From: Bombardia bombarda
Taxonomy: Eukaryota; Ascomycota; Sordariomycetes; Sordariales; Lasiosphaeriaceae
DNA: 64,000 nt
Assembly: GCA_030512295.1 (NCBI GenBank)
Contig: JAULSR010000008.1
Coordinates: 372,001 to 436,000 of the forward strand
Reading direction: 5' to 3'
The notes beneath the pieces are model-generated. The model did not search any database. It was not told where the DNA came from and saw nothing but the letters and a program-made list of their open reading frames with translations. The position numbers and the translations under genes are program-made. Below are positions 10,167-20,392 of this stretch, piece by piece (position 1 is the first letter of the stretch; each line of letters opens with the position of its first letter).

Positions 10167-11363
10167 TTAGACAATCTTTCCCTTATTGACCACAAATCCT
10201 TCCAACGCGGCTATAGCACACAGGCTGGTTAGCTCAAACTTGTCCCTTGCATAATGACATATCCTTTGGAACGGAATGCAAAAAAGAGGGAAAGACTCAC
10301 CAACAGCAGCCCACAGCCTATTCTCCGCCTCGGGAAACACCAGCGACTGCGGCCCATAAAACACCTCGTCGTCCACCTCCTCGGGGTGCCTCGGCAGGCA
10401 GTGCATAAACTTCCACCCGGCCTTGGCCCCGCCCCGCTTGGCCAGCGCGTTCGTGATCTGGTAGCCCGCAAACGCGTCCAGGCGCTTCTTGGCCTCGGCC
10501 TCCTGGCCCATCGACACCCACGTGTCCGTCACCAGCACGTCCGCATCCCTGACCGCCTCCTCGGGCACCGTCGTCTCGCTCAGCCTGCCGGGGGACGCAA
10601 CCCCCGCGCCGGCGCCGTTGATGACCTGCCGCATCGCCTCGGGGATGCCGTACCCGCTGGGCGAGGCGACGGCGATGTCGACGCCCATCTTGACGCACGC
10701 GATGGCGAGGTCGAAGAGCACGTTGTTGGAGTCGCCGACCCAGGCGACTTTGAGGCCCTCGAGCCCGAGGCTGTGCCCGGTGGGGACCGCGGCGACGAAG
10801 GACTCGGAGATGGTCTGGAAGTCGGCGATGGTCTGGAGCGGGTGGTAGTCGTCTGACAGGGCGTTGATGACGGGGACGGAGGAGTGCAGGGCGAGGTTGG
10901 CGACGTCGGAGTGGGGGCCGACGCGGGCGACCATGCACGAGGCCATGGAGGAGATGACGACCGAGGTGTCGTAGAGGGACTCGTTGACGCCGAGCTGGAT
11001 GTCGTCCTTGCCGAGGAACATGGGGTGGCCGCCGAGGAGGGTGACGGCGGACTCGGTCGAGACGCGGGTGCGGGTGCTGCGCTTGTTGAACATCATGGCG
11101 ACGGTGCGGCCCGACAGGAGGCCGGACTGGGTCAGCTTGGGGGTCTGGGAGGCGGCGAGGGCGGCTTTGATGGCGGATTTGTGGGAGGAGGCGTTGAGGA
11201 CGAGGCGGGTGAACTCGGCGGGGGTGAGGTCGCTTATGGACATGAGGTGGCGGGGGGAGATGGAAGGGGAAGGGGAGCCGGCGGCGGCGACGTTGGTGAG
11301 GGAGCGGGATTGGAGGTGGGTGTAGGCCAATTTGGCCGTGCGGACGGCGGCGGTGCGGTGCAT
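10167..11363 (-). CDS. Ornithine carbamoyltransferase, mitochondrial
   Basis: Makes citrulline from ornithine and carbamoyl phosphate in arginine synthesis (arg-12/ARG3 type). Exons 10301-11363 and 10167-10210 give 1107 nt (368 aa). The carbamoyl-phosphate motif 'STRTR' lies in 'MMFNKRSTRTRVSTESA', followed by 'HPMFLGKDDIQLG', an 'HPLQ' motif, 'VAWVGDSNNVLFDL' and the ornithine-side 'MHCLPRH'. The basic, Ser/Ala-rich N-terminus fits a mitochondrial presequence. The intron at 10211-10300 is 90 nt, 3n and stop-free. Splicing it gives the expected ending 'NRLWAAVAALEGFVVNKGKIV'-like C-terminus (split here as NRLWAAV / AALEGFVV). Two perfect TGAGTCA boxes lie 127-165 bases upstream. Confidence 0.95.
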   Translation of the reverse strand: MHRTAAVRTAKLAYTHLQSRSLTNVAAAGSPSPSISPRHLMSISDLTPAEFTRLVLNASSHKSAIKAALAASQTPKLTQSGLLSGRTVAMMFNKRSTRTRVSTESAVTLLGGHPMFLGKDDIQLGVNESLYDTSVVISSMASCMVARVGPHSDVANLALHSSVPVINALSDDYHPLQTIADFQTISESFVAAVPTGHSLGLEGLKVAWVGDSNNVLFDLAIACVKMGVDIAVASPSGYGIPEAMRQVINGAGAGVASPGRLSETTVPEEAVRDADVLVTDTWVSMGQEAEAKKRLDAFAGYQITNALAKRGGAKAGWKFMHCLPRHPEEVDDEVFYGPQSLVFPEAENRLWAAVGESFPLFCIPFQRICHYARDKFELTSLCAIAALEGFVVNKGKIV

Positions 11364-11489
11364 GGTGGCGGCGGTGAGGGGGATTTGTGAGGTGAGGTTT
11401 GGGAATTGTGTGATAGATCAGAAGTAAATCAGAGTGGCCTTGGTGTTTTGGTGGTTGTGGTGGTTTAATAAGAGGATGAGAGCTTGGTC

Positions 11490-11496
11490 TGAGTCA
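11490..11496. promoter_or_regulatory. TGAGTCA box 1 (Gcn4/CPC1-type site)
   Basis: Perfect AP-1/Gcn4 consensus upstream of the minus-strand ornithine carbamoyltransferase gene. Arginine genes are classical cross-pathway-control targets. Confidence 0.6.
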
Positions 11497-11521
11497 ACGA
11501 TCCCAAGTCAAGTTACGACGG

Positions 11522-11528
11522 TGAGTCA
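11522..11528. promoter_or_regulatory. TGAGTCA box 2 (Gcn4/CPC1-type site)
   Basis: Second perfect copy, 32 bases (about three helical turns) from the first, same orientation. Paired sites strengthen the case for real regulation. Confidence 0.6.
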
Positions 11529-12506
11529 ACAAACAAGAAATTTGAGGTTGAAAAAAGAGGTTAGAGAGCACACACTTCAACAAGAACTGGAGGTGAGTGA
11601 GTCCTTAGAATGCTCAACCCCTGCCGTTTGCTGCTTCCTTTTTCACTCAACACTGCACCTCCTGGAGACCAACAATTGCTTCCTTGCAGAGGTGGATTTC
11701 CACGACAGATGAGATTCCACACCCAGAGATAGGCAAGATATAAGGTAATTCGGATGACGGCAGTAAAGTAGAGCTATGAGAACAGACTCAATTGGATACA
11801 GTATGTGAGATGATGATGCTCTACTGCTTGTCAGTTTGCTGTAGCTGTAGCTGCCAGTACATTTTCACCGTGTTGCCTCCCAGCTTGCTTCTTGACATGT
11901 CATGTGTGAATCACATCCTAGATTGGAACCCTACCTTATCTACCTAGTCTGCAGGGAGACAAGCTCTTTGCAGGGCTGACGAATTGGCAGCCACTCAGTG
12001 GTTCACGAGTGGTTGCACTCTTCCCCACCCGTAGCTAGCCCACTCCGGAGCCTGGAACCTGATTGCCGAGAACGGGAAGCGCAGCCGACAAGGTACGGCC
12101 ACCCAGAGCTCCCGCCCCTCTCTGCTGTCAGCCAATCAAACCCGCCGCCTTCCGCGGAGGCAGCTGCCAGTGCCTGCCCGGTGAGCGTTGAGCACTGAGA
12201 GCCCTGGCCTGCCAGGTTTCAGGTGGCACGCTCAGCGAATTCCAGTTGTCTTTCAGCCAGCCACTCAGCAGCCCTCAGCCAAGCCATCGCCGGCCAACCT
12301 TCCAAAGAAGGCGACAACCTTGGTTCCTGACGACGCATCATCTCCCGTCGTTTCCCGTGCACCTTAACCTTCGCATGTTCATTCCATCATAAGTGATCGA
12401 GGCTGCCCCCTCCCATCCTTTCCATCATCCCGTCGTCCCATTTTACAACCTTCTCTGCCCACGCATCAAAGTTTTGGACCTCGAATGCTGGCGACATCTC
12501 GATACC

Positions 12507-15500
12507 ATGTCTGATTCCGCTGAGAGCTCGCCTCTCCTGGCTCCCTCTGGCGGGGAGGCTAGGCACAGCCAAGTGTCGATCCACCACACGTCCCAGCAGG
12601 AGCTGTCCAGCAGCACTTCTGTGGTCTCCTCCACACGACACGTCTCGTCCCGCACCACCTCCCATACTACCTCGCACACCTTGGGCTCGCCTTCTCACAC
12701 GTTCGAGTCGACTCCGCCGTTGATTTCTCACACCTCGGAGGAGTCGACGACCTCTCATCACACTTTGGGGCCGAGCTCCCACCACACGTTGGAGTCGACC
12801 TCGCACGTCTGGGACTCGACTCCCGGGTTGATTTCGTACACGTCCGAATCGACTCCACAAATAACTTCTCGCACGTCAGAGTCGAACCTCCAGGTCCTGG
12901 AGTCGACGCCTCTGCTCTCTAGCTCCAATGCAACCCCGCGCTATGATGGCGGGGATGATGATGCCGACGTCGCGTCCATCGCTTCGTCTCGCAAGTCCAA
13001 GAAATCAAAGAGATCCATCAGTCCGTCCGTTGTCGCCGTGCTAGTGCTCTCGCTCCTTTCCATCGCCATCATCGTCGTTGCCTTCTTTGTCCCCGCTGCC
13101 GTGGAGGAGTATGCCAAGGAGGCGGCCGTGCTCGAACCCACCAACCTCTCCCTCGAGTCCATCACCGCCGACGGCGTACGTGCCCGCATCCAGGCGAACT
13201 TCCGATTAGACGGGCAGCGTGTGAAGAATGAGCATGTGAGGCGGGTGGGCAAGGCCGCGACCTGGCTTGTGCGGTCGCTGGCGACGGCACCGACAAGGGT
13301 CAATGTGTACTTGCCCGAGTACAATAACATTCTGCTCGGCGCCGCGGGTATTCCATCGTTGACCGTCAGCATTGTGGACGGCGACAACACGCCGGTGGAT
13401 ATCATCGCCGATCTGATCCCCGGCGAGGCCGAGGGCATCCGGGCCATTGCGAACGAGTGGCTGGAGGGCAGGCTGGATGCGCTGCGGCTGCAAGGCAAGG
13501 CCGATATCCAGCTCAAGACGGGCTTCATTCCGCTCGGGACGCACTCTGTCTCTGAGACTCTGACATTTGAAGGTCAATACCTCTATCGTTCATTTGCTTC
13601 CTTGTACTTTGGCGAAAAGTCTCTGCTTTGAGACAAACAACCCACCCCCAGAGGAGATTCAGAAGTTGACTTGACTTGTTGTGTGTGTATCCTCTGACTC
13701 TAGACTATTTTGCTGATTTTAATCTGTGTAGCGAATAAATTGCCTCAACTGCCCGCGTACAATATCACCAAGCTGAATTTCCAGGAGAAACCAATTCCTG
13801 GCCACGATGAGCAAGCCATGGCGGCCGAGGTCTCGATCAACGCCTTCAACCTGTACCCGGTTTCAGTTGATGTACCTGAGCTCGGATTTGAAGTGCTCGT
13901 TCCTGGCTGCGATCCCCTCGCTCCTTACATCCTGGTCGCCGTGGCTGTAACCAGCCCTGTAGCCGTCCGACCGCACACAGAGGTGGTGGTAGATGTACAC
14001 GGACTTGTTAAGGAGCTCCCCAAGGACCTGACACATATCTGTCCCAACTCGGGGTCGTCGCCGCTGGACATGTTTTTCAAGAAGTACATGGAGGGCGAAG
14101 AGGCCACTGTCTTTGTGCGTGGCCAGAACAAGGACTCGGAATCGCCCGTTGCGCCAGACACGCCAGACTGGATCTCGGATATCCTGTCCAGCATCACCGT
14201 GCCCGTGGCATTCCCCGGACGCTCGTTTGATAACCTGATTCGAAGCTTTTCCCTGACAGATGTCCACTTCACCATGCCCGATCCATTTGCCGAGCCAGGC
14301 GATCCGGATGGAGATCCCAAGGTGTCGGGCACCATCGAGGTCATGGCCGCCCTGCCGTCTGAGATGAACTTTGGTTTGAACGTCACCCACGTCCGCGCCG
14401 ACGCCGACGTGTTTTACCACGGCAAGAAGCTGGGCGAGCTCAACTTGAGCGAGTGGCAGAAGGCGAACTCGACGCAGCTGCCGGTGAAGAAGGACCGCGA
14501 GGCCATGCTCAAGATCAACTCGCGCATCAAGGACGCGCCTTTGAATGTGACTGATGCTGACGTGCTGACTGACGTCATGCAAGCTCTGCTCTTTGGCGGC
14601 AGAGAGGTTATTCTCGGCATCAAGGCGCTCGTGGACGTCGAGGTCCAGACGATCCTGGGGCAGCTCGTGGTGAAAGGTGTACCCGCCGAGGGCAAGATCC
14701 CATTAAAACGTCCGTCTCAATTTCGGTAACATTGCCACTGTTAGTCACCTTTGTTTTGATGGTATATCAGCTTAAGACCACTCATTTGGATATGAGTGGA
14801 AGTGTGTGCATAATAGAATCGAGGCTTTTTCTTTCCCTTCATTCATTTCTACCAAATAACGTAAACTAACTGGTTATTTCTTTTTCTCTTTTCACAGCCC
14901 TGGGCAAAGACATCACCAAGTCTCTCGCACCCCGAATCAGCGACATCCAAGTCATCGACACCACCAGTAAATCCATCACCCTCAAAGCCACCGTCAACGT
15001 CAGCAACCCCACGCCGTACTCTGCGCACATCCCCTGGATCAGCCTGCACGTCCTCTGCAACGGCACCGTCGTCGGCGAGGCCCTTGCCGAAAACCTCGAC
15101 ATTACCACAGGCAACAACTCGAACCTCGTCGTCTCCGCCGTGTGGAACCCGTCCATGGGCGACGACAAAAAAGGCCCTCGGGTCGGCCGCGATCTCTTGT
15201 CGCAGTACATATCCGGCTTCAACACGACTGTCACGATCAAGACGCACAGAGGGAGTATACCCAGCCAGCCGGCGCTGGGCGAGGCGCTGTCGAGGCTGAA
15301 TATCACCATTGCTGCGCCCAAGATCAAGCTGCCTGGCGGCCCGAAGGATGGAGACGGTGGAGATGAGGGTGGTGATGGTGGCAAGGACAAAGATGGTGAC
15401 GGAGGACAGCCACATTTCATCCGCGACGCCACCTTCCACGTCTTCTCCTCCACCGCGACGTTCACGCTCGTCTCGCCGCTGCAGCATAACACCCTGTACA

Positions 15501-15775
15501 TCGACCACGTGAATGCCACGGCGCTGTACAACCACACGGAGCCGGTGGGCAGGATCGTCTATGATACGCCGTTTGCCGCGGAGCCGGGCGAGTCGCAGAC
15601 GCCCAAGCTGCCGGTCGAGTGGTCGCTTGACTCGGTGGGGTACGAGAAGATGCGGGAGGCGCTGGGCGGCAGGCTGAAGCTGGATGCGCGGGCGGTGGTC
15701 GGGGTGAGGGTGGGGAGGTGGCGGGAGAGGGTGTGGTATGTGGGGAGGGGGATTGGGGCCAGTGTGAGGATTTAG
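12507..15775 (+). CDS. Large single-pass membrane protein, DUF3712/Tag1-like
   Basis: Three exons, 12507-13572, 13732-14709 and 14898-15775, sum to 2922 nt (973 aa) with consistent phases. The N-terminal ~140 residues form a cytosolic-type tail rich in Ser, Thr and His with degenerate repeats around 'ES-T' and 'SHTSE'. Then come a basic KSKKSKRS patch and one membrane helix near residues 175-197 (VVAVLVLSLLSIAIIVVAFF). The remaining ~770 residues are beta-rich, contain many N-x-S/T sites, and look like tandem LEA2/Ig-like units ('VSNPTPYSAHIPWISLHV', 'IYVDHVNATALYNH'-type stretches). The topology suggests a type II protein of the vacuole/endomembrane system. It resembles fungal DUF3712 proteins, often mis-titled 'pre-rRNA processing protein', and possibly yeast vacuolar Tag1; that link is from memory and needs a profile search. 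The ATG follows an in-frame non-ATG region. Confidence 0.8.
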
Positions 15776-16283
15776 GGGAAATAAGTAATCTTTTAGCTTT
15801 TTGCATTCTTTCTTTTCTCCTTTGTTTAATGGGATGGCTGGGCTGGGTTTGGTTTGGTGGGTGGAGGGCTAGATGGGTGGATAGATGGGCAGGTTAGTAG
15901 GATGTATGTACCGACTGGAATACTGACTGGGGGTTGGTTTTACTTACATTTTGGGCGTCTTGGAGGTTGGATTAGTGTTCGTTCTGTCTTTTGTTTTGTC
16001 AAGGCACGATAGAATAATAACAGCACATATGAGATAGTAACACGGTATTTCTACTGGACATCAAACATGGCAGGTATGCAAGGTGGACAGGGTTAGGAAC
16101 AGCATAAATCTCCGTTTGAATGCTACAGCAACAACATAACATATCCGAGCCCATGTCATGTCCTAAACCTCTACCCCCTCGTAGACAACGCCTCCATCAA
16201 TGAATCAATCAACCGCCCACGGCCAGTCTCGGCTACTGCCAGAAGAAAGAAGAGAATCAAGCAAAAGTTGGCCAGCAATCAAC
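15776..16283. other. Convergent 3' flank (membrane protein / RasGEF)
   Basis: About 500 bases between convergent genes, with a GGGTGG/ATGGGTGG-rich stretch near 15830-15900. It probably contains both 3' UTRs; no gene is seen. Confidence 0.55.
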
Positions 16284-19200
16284 CTACTTTGCCAGCCAAG
16301 GAAACTTTTTCTTTGAAGACTCTGCTGTACCTCCTGTGCTTGGCTCGAGTTGGAGACTGCGTTGGTATATATCCTGTGTAGAGAGAGAGAGAGAGACATT
16401 GTCAGCATGGCCATCACAGGTGCTTATCTTCGATAATATGACAAGATTGAGATACGAGAAAAAGAAGCGAGAGGACAGGAAAAAGCAAAGCACATAATCT
16501 CCAAAAGAGAAAAAAGAAACGAAACGAAAAAAACAAAAAACATACCTCTTCATCCTCCATCATCCTACAGTCCAAAATCAACTCCTTGCTAACCTCATGC
16601 CTCATCAAATCCGGATACGGCTGCCCCTGGCTCTTCATAATCGGCAACAACACCTCCCCGAGCACCTCATACTTTTTCCAATTCACCCGATCCCCATTCG
16701 GCCCCACAAACGTCCTGCTCCCCTCCTCCGCCGACACCAGATCCCTCCGGTGCAGCGGCATGAACGGTATCCTCGGCAGCGGCGAATTCTCCCACGCCAG
16801 CCTGTACGCAAAGTGGCTCTTCTGCGTCCCCATCAGCAGGCACAGGCGGGCGAACCGCTTCTGCACGTCGGCCGACACGAGCGCGCGCGTCTGTGAGAGC
16901 CGGTGCACCGCCGTGCCATTGATGCCCGCTAGCACCGCCGCCAGCCCGTTGTAGTTGTTGAGCTGCCGCAGCTTGAGCGCAATCACCATGAACTTCTCAA
17001 GGCACGGCGCCCGGTGCTTGACCTTGTCGCGGATCAGCACCATGTTGGCCACCCACCTGGCCACGTGGTTGAAGTGCGTCACCATGCGGTCGACGTTCTT
17101 GAGGCTGCGGCATTTCTCCTTTTGCTCCGCGGGTAGGCTGACGTGCCGCACCATGTCGCGGATCCGTATCGAGCTGAACATGACCCAGTCGATGCGCGTG
17201 ATCTCGTCCGCGATGATCTCGGGGTTGATTTCCATAAACGAGTGATACCGAATCTTGTTGAGCGGCAGCGTCGCCGTCGGCACCATAGTCGCCGCCTCCC
17301 GCTCAAAGTCCTCAAATGAGTGGAACTGGAATTTGGCCGGCGTCGGACCGCCTTGCGTCTCTGGCGTCGACAGCTCTGAGCTTTGCGAGGGCCGCCGATG
17401 GTTGGCACCGGCCGGCTCCTCCAACAGCTGCACGGGGTTCAGCGAAGCCTCAGCGGCTTGGCTTTGTTTCCGCCCTGCGGCGGCGGCGGTGGCATCCTCG
17501 TCTAGAGGGTCAGCATTCGCCCAATTCGTGTCGTCATCCTCAACAACCCTCCGCTCCAAATATGTCCGCATCTGCTGCGCCGCGGCGGAAAACGCCATCT
17601 CAGCCGACAGGTGCCCAATTAACTCCTCCAGCCTCCTCTTGGTCACCGGCCGGGCAAAGTCCCCTGGATATAACGACAGCCACTTTGCCATTACTTCGAT
17701 GGTCCGCATCTGGCACTCGACCTTGGTCAAGTACTGCGCCACCCTGTCGTTCTTGACACGTTCTAACCGTGCAACAATGGCGGCAAACAGCTCGCCGGGT
17801 GTCGCAAACTTCCTATACAGACACAGAAAGATATCGACAAAGTTGTTATCCGCTCTCGTCATCTTCGGGGCAACAAGCCTGTCCACCAGGCCGTCAAACG
17901 TCACGCCCGCCACCCTGGCCGGCCTATCCATAAAGCTCTCGTCGTTGCGCTGAAGTATAGGTATGTCGTCCGAGTACCGATACGACTCTGCGTCTGACTC
18001 TTCAATGTCTAAAAAGGATTCGATCCCACCGTCCAGCCGGATGCCCGGCGTCCGTAGCATGCTGGACACTGTTTGTGATGGCCCGTCTTCGGGCACGTCG
18101 GAGTTTGGGTTTTGGCTGCTCTTGTAAGGTGAATGTATTTGATATTCCAGCTTCGGTGACCTCGAGAACTGTACCCGGCCGTCGTTGGTAGGGGGTGGGA
18201 AGCCCCGCAGGAGCGAGAAGTCAGAACTCGCCCTGCTGTGTTTGCTGTGCTGGCTAATCGGACGGCCGTTAACCAATTCCAGGTGGGGGTCTAGGTTGGC
18301 CGTCGAGGCGGCTCTCCTCCTGGGACCCAACCCGTCTGATTTGTCTGCTGACCCTGTTTGCTATCAGTATTAGTCCGTGTCACGGCACCTATATCCATGC
18401 TGCTATTGGGCGACCAACACGCGGGTAGTTGCACGACGCGCCAATGGTTGAAGAGTAAGGGAGAAGAGGTGAGTGTCGCGCATCTTTCCATGACAGATAA
18501 CACGTTATGTTCGCTTACCTCTCCGACTGGATACGGCAGCCCTCAACATGGAATGGAGGGCTTCCCGAGAACTCCCGGGAATATTCGCCGACGTCTTGAA
18601 ATGGTATACACAGGCAGGGAAAGCGGCGGCTATGTTTATTGTGTTTACTTGCCGTTGGTCCTCGGGAGCATCGTACTTTGTAGCCACCAGGGCCGTTGGG
18701 AGGGACGAGTTTGCCAGCGCAGCTACACGATTAGAATACGATTTGTCACTGCCACAGACCTTAGCCGGGCCGGGCGTCTTGACTCAGATGACGAGGACTC
18801 ACCCATAGTGGTAGGTATGTCCCGGGAGCTCTCCATGTTTGTAACGTCGTACAGAATTAAAGCGCCATCCATGCGGGGCACCATGTGGCCGCCTATCTGC
18901 TTCGGCCATTGTATGGGCTGCTCGGGGTCAAGGTCAAAGACCTCGAGATCCAGCTCAACTAGGGTGACAACGTAAGTGACGCCGTCGACGTCTTGGCGTA
19001 GAGCCGTAACATTCAGGCTTGGCTGGCGCGGGAGCTTTAATGCCTGCTGAACGAAGGAGGACTTTCCCACGCCATCTGCGCCAATGACTGCGATATTGAT
19101 GCTCTCCATGGCGTTTTTGGAAGGTTCAAACTGAATTCCCAATTGATTGTCAATCCTCTTTCCTTCAAGCCCCTCTTCCTGCGCCAGCCTCGTGGCGACC

Positions 19201-19728
19201 TCCTTTTTCCCCGCACGAAAACTGACCAAACAGCTATCGTCTCTAGACAGGGGCTTTTGCTTACCCACGGCGTCGGGTTATCGCTCAGAGACTCTTTGCG
19301 AGGCGGGGCCAGGGCTGCTGCTGCAGATCATGGCGGTGACTAGGGCTCGTGTGGGCAATTGGCGCGCCCGAGGACGAGGAGCCGTATCGGAGGAGGAAGG
19401 GATCGTAGGCGGTGGACGAGAAGGAGTCCCGGAACGAGGTGGTGGCGAGAAAGTCGTCGAGGAGCAGGAAGGAGCCCTCCGTGATCAGCGGCGGGGCAGC
19501 AGCCGGATCGCCCACAGACAGGGCGGAAGCTGTTGGAGGTGGGGAAGCGGAGGCGGAGGCGGAGGCGGAGACAAGGGTCGGCGATTGGGGGCGGGAGCGG
19601 TCGGGGTTGTCAGGGTCAGGGTCGCGGTAGTCGGGGTCGCGCCTGCGAATGCGGTTGCGATTGCGACTGCTGCGACTGTGAACTGGTTCGCGGTCTGACA
19701 CGCGCTGGCTATGAGTTTGTACCCACAT
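16284..19728 (-). CDS. RasGEF (Cdc25-type) with N-terminal Ras-like GTPase domain
   Basis: Predicted exchange factor for a Ras-family GTPase. Firm exons, from ATG 19109: part of 18803-19130, then 18519-18722, 16546-18353 and 16284-16373; from that ATG they give 2409 nt (802 aa). The GTPase-like domain has P-loop 'GADGVGKSS' (residues 10-18), a G4-like TKYD (117-120) and a G5-like TSAN (146-149), but no DxxG switch II. RasGEF_N lies near residues 320-430 and the catalytic Cdc25 domain near 530-770 ('NNYNGLAAVLAGINGTAVHRL'-region, split here as NNYNGLAAV / GINGTAVHRL). The C-terminus reads KKKFPWLAK. An upstream exon, 19265-19728, joined by a 134-nt intron (19131-19264), probably adds ~160 residues including 'LLLDDFLATT' and 'YDPFLLRYGSSS'. 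That exon needs one extra base near 19290-19345 to stay in frame. The start is therefore uncertain: 19728 (long) or 19109 (short). Confidence 0.85.
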
Positions 19729-20356
19729 TTTTGCTAGGACTGGGACATTTTGGTAGACGCAAACAAAACAGCAAGAAAGAGCATACCGTTCAAGTCCCAG
19801 TGCAGCTCCGGAGCTCAGCAGGGAGAGAGGAAACAAACAGGGAGCAGCGGCCACGTCTTTCGGACGGGGGGCTCAGGGGGGTCGATGCTCGATAGACGAT
19901 AGCTGGGGGCGTAAGGTGCCTAGGTAGAGGGGTTGTCGAGGGGTCGGGCGCCCGAGCGAGTGGAGAGCCCTTGGGGCCCCTGGGATGCTGCTGCGAACGA
20001 GATTCGACAGAGGCACGAAGCAGGAGCAGGGCACAGCTGTTCTTGTCCAGTTACCAGCGAGGCTGCCAGCTTGTGCCAGGGTCGGTCGGGTCCTCTCGGT
20101 CGTCAAAAGGGGAACAGATGGCTGCTGATGGCTGAGGGCATCACTCTATAGCACGATACATGGCCGTGCCGCGCGGGCGGGCGGTGGTGGGTGGGCGGCC
20201 ACTCCCGACGTGGAGGTCGAGGTCGATTGGGGTGTGTTCTGTTGGAGCGCAGCTCTGACGTGAATGGCCAGGAATGAGAGCTGTTCGGCGACGAGTGATG
20301 AGCTTGCACGGAGCTATGCAGTCTGTCACCGCTGTCTCTGGACTGTGATTCCTCGC

Positions 20357-20392
20357 CCCTGCGCCCGCGCCCGCGCCCGCGCCTGCGCCTGC
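20357..20392. repeat. GC-rich hexamer (GCGCCC/GCGCCT) tandem tract
   Basis: About six imperfect hexamer units in noncoding DNA; GC-rich and able to form secondary structure. Confidence 0.65.

Larger units (their letters stand above)
11364..12506. promoter_or_regulatory. Divergent promoter region, ornithine carbamoyltransferase / membrane protein
   Basis: About 1.1 kb between divergent genes. The ornithine carbamoyltransferase side carries two TGAGTCA boxes (11490-11496 and 11522-11528) plus a near match near 11596. No coding signal is seen; the right part should hold the promoter and 5' UTR of the DUF3712/Tag1-like gene. Confidence 0.65.

Noticed and set aside
18780..18786. Another perfect TGACTCA
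   Set aside because: It falls inside an intron of the RasGEF gene, not a promoter, and is within the number expected by chance.
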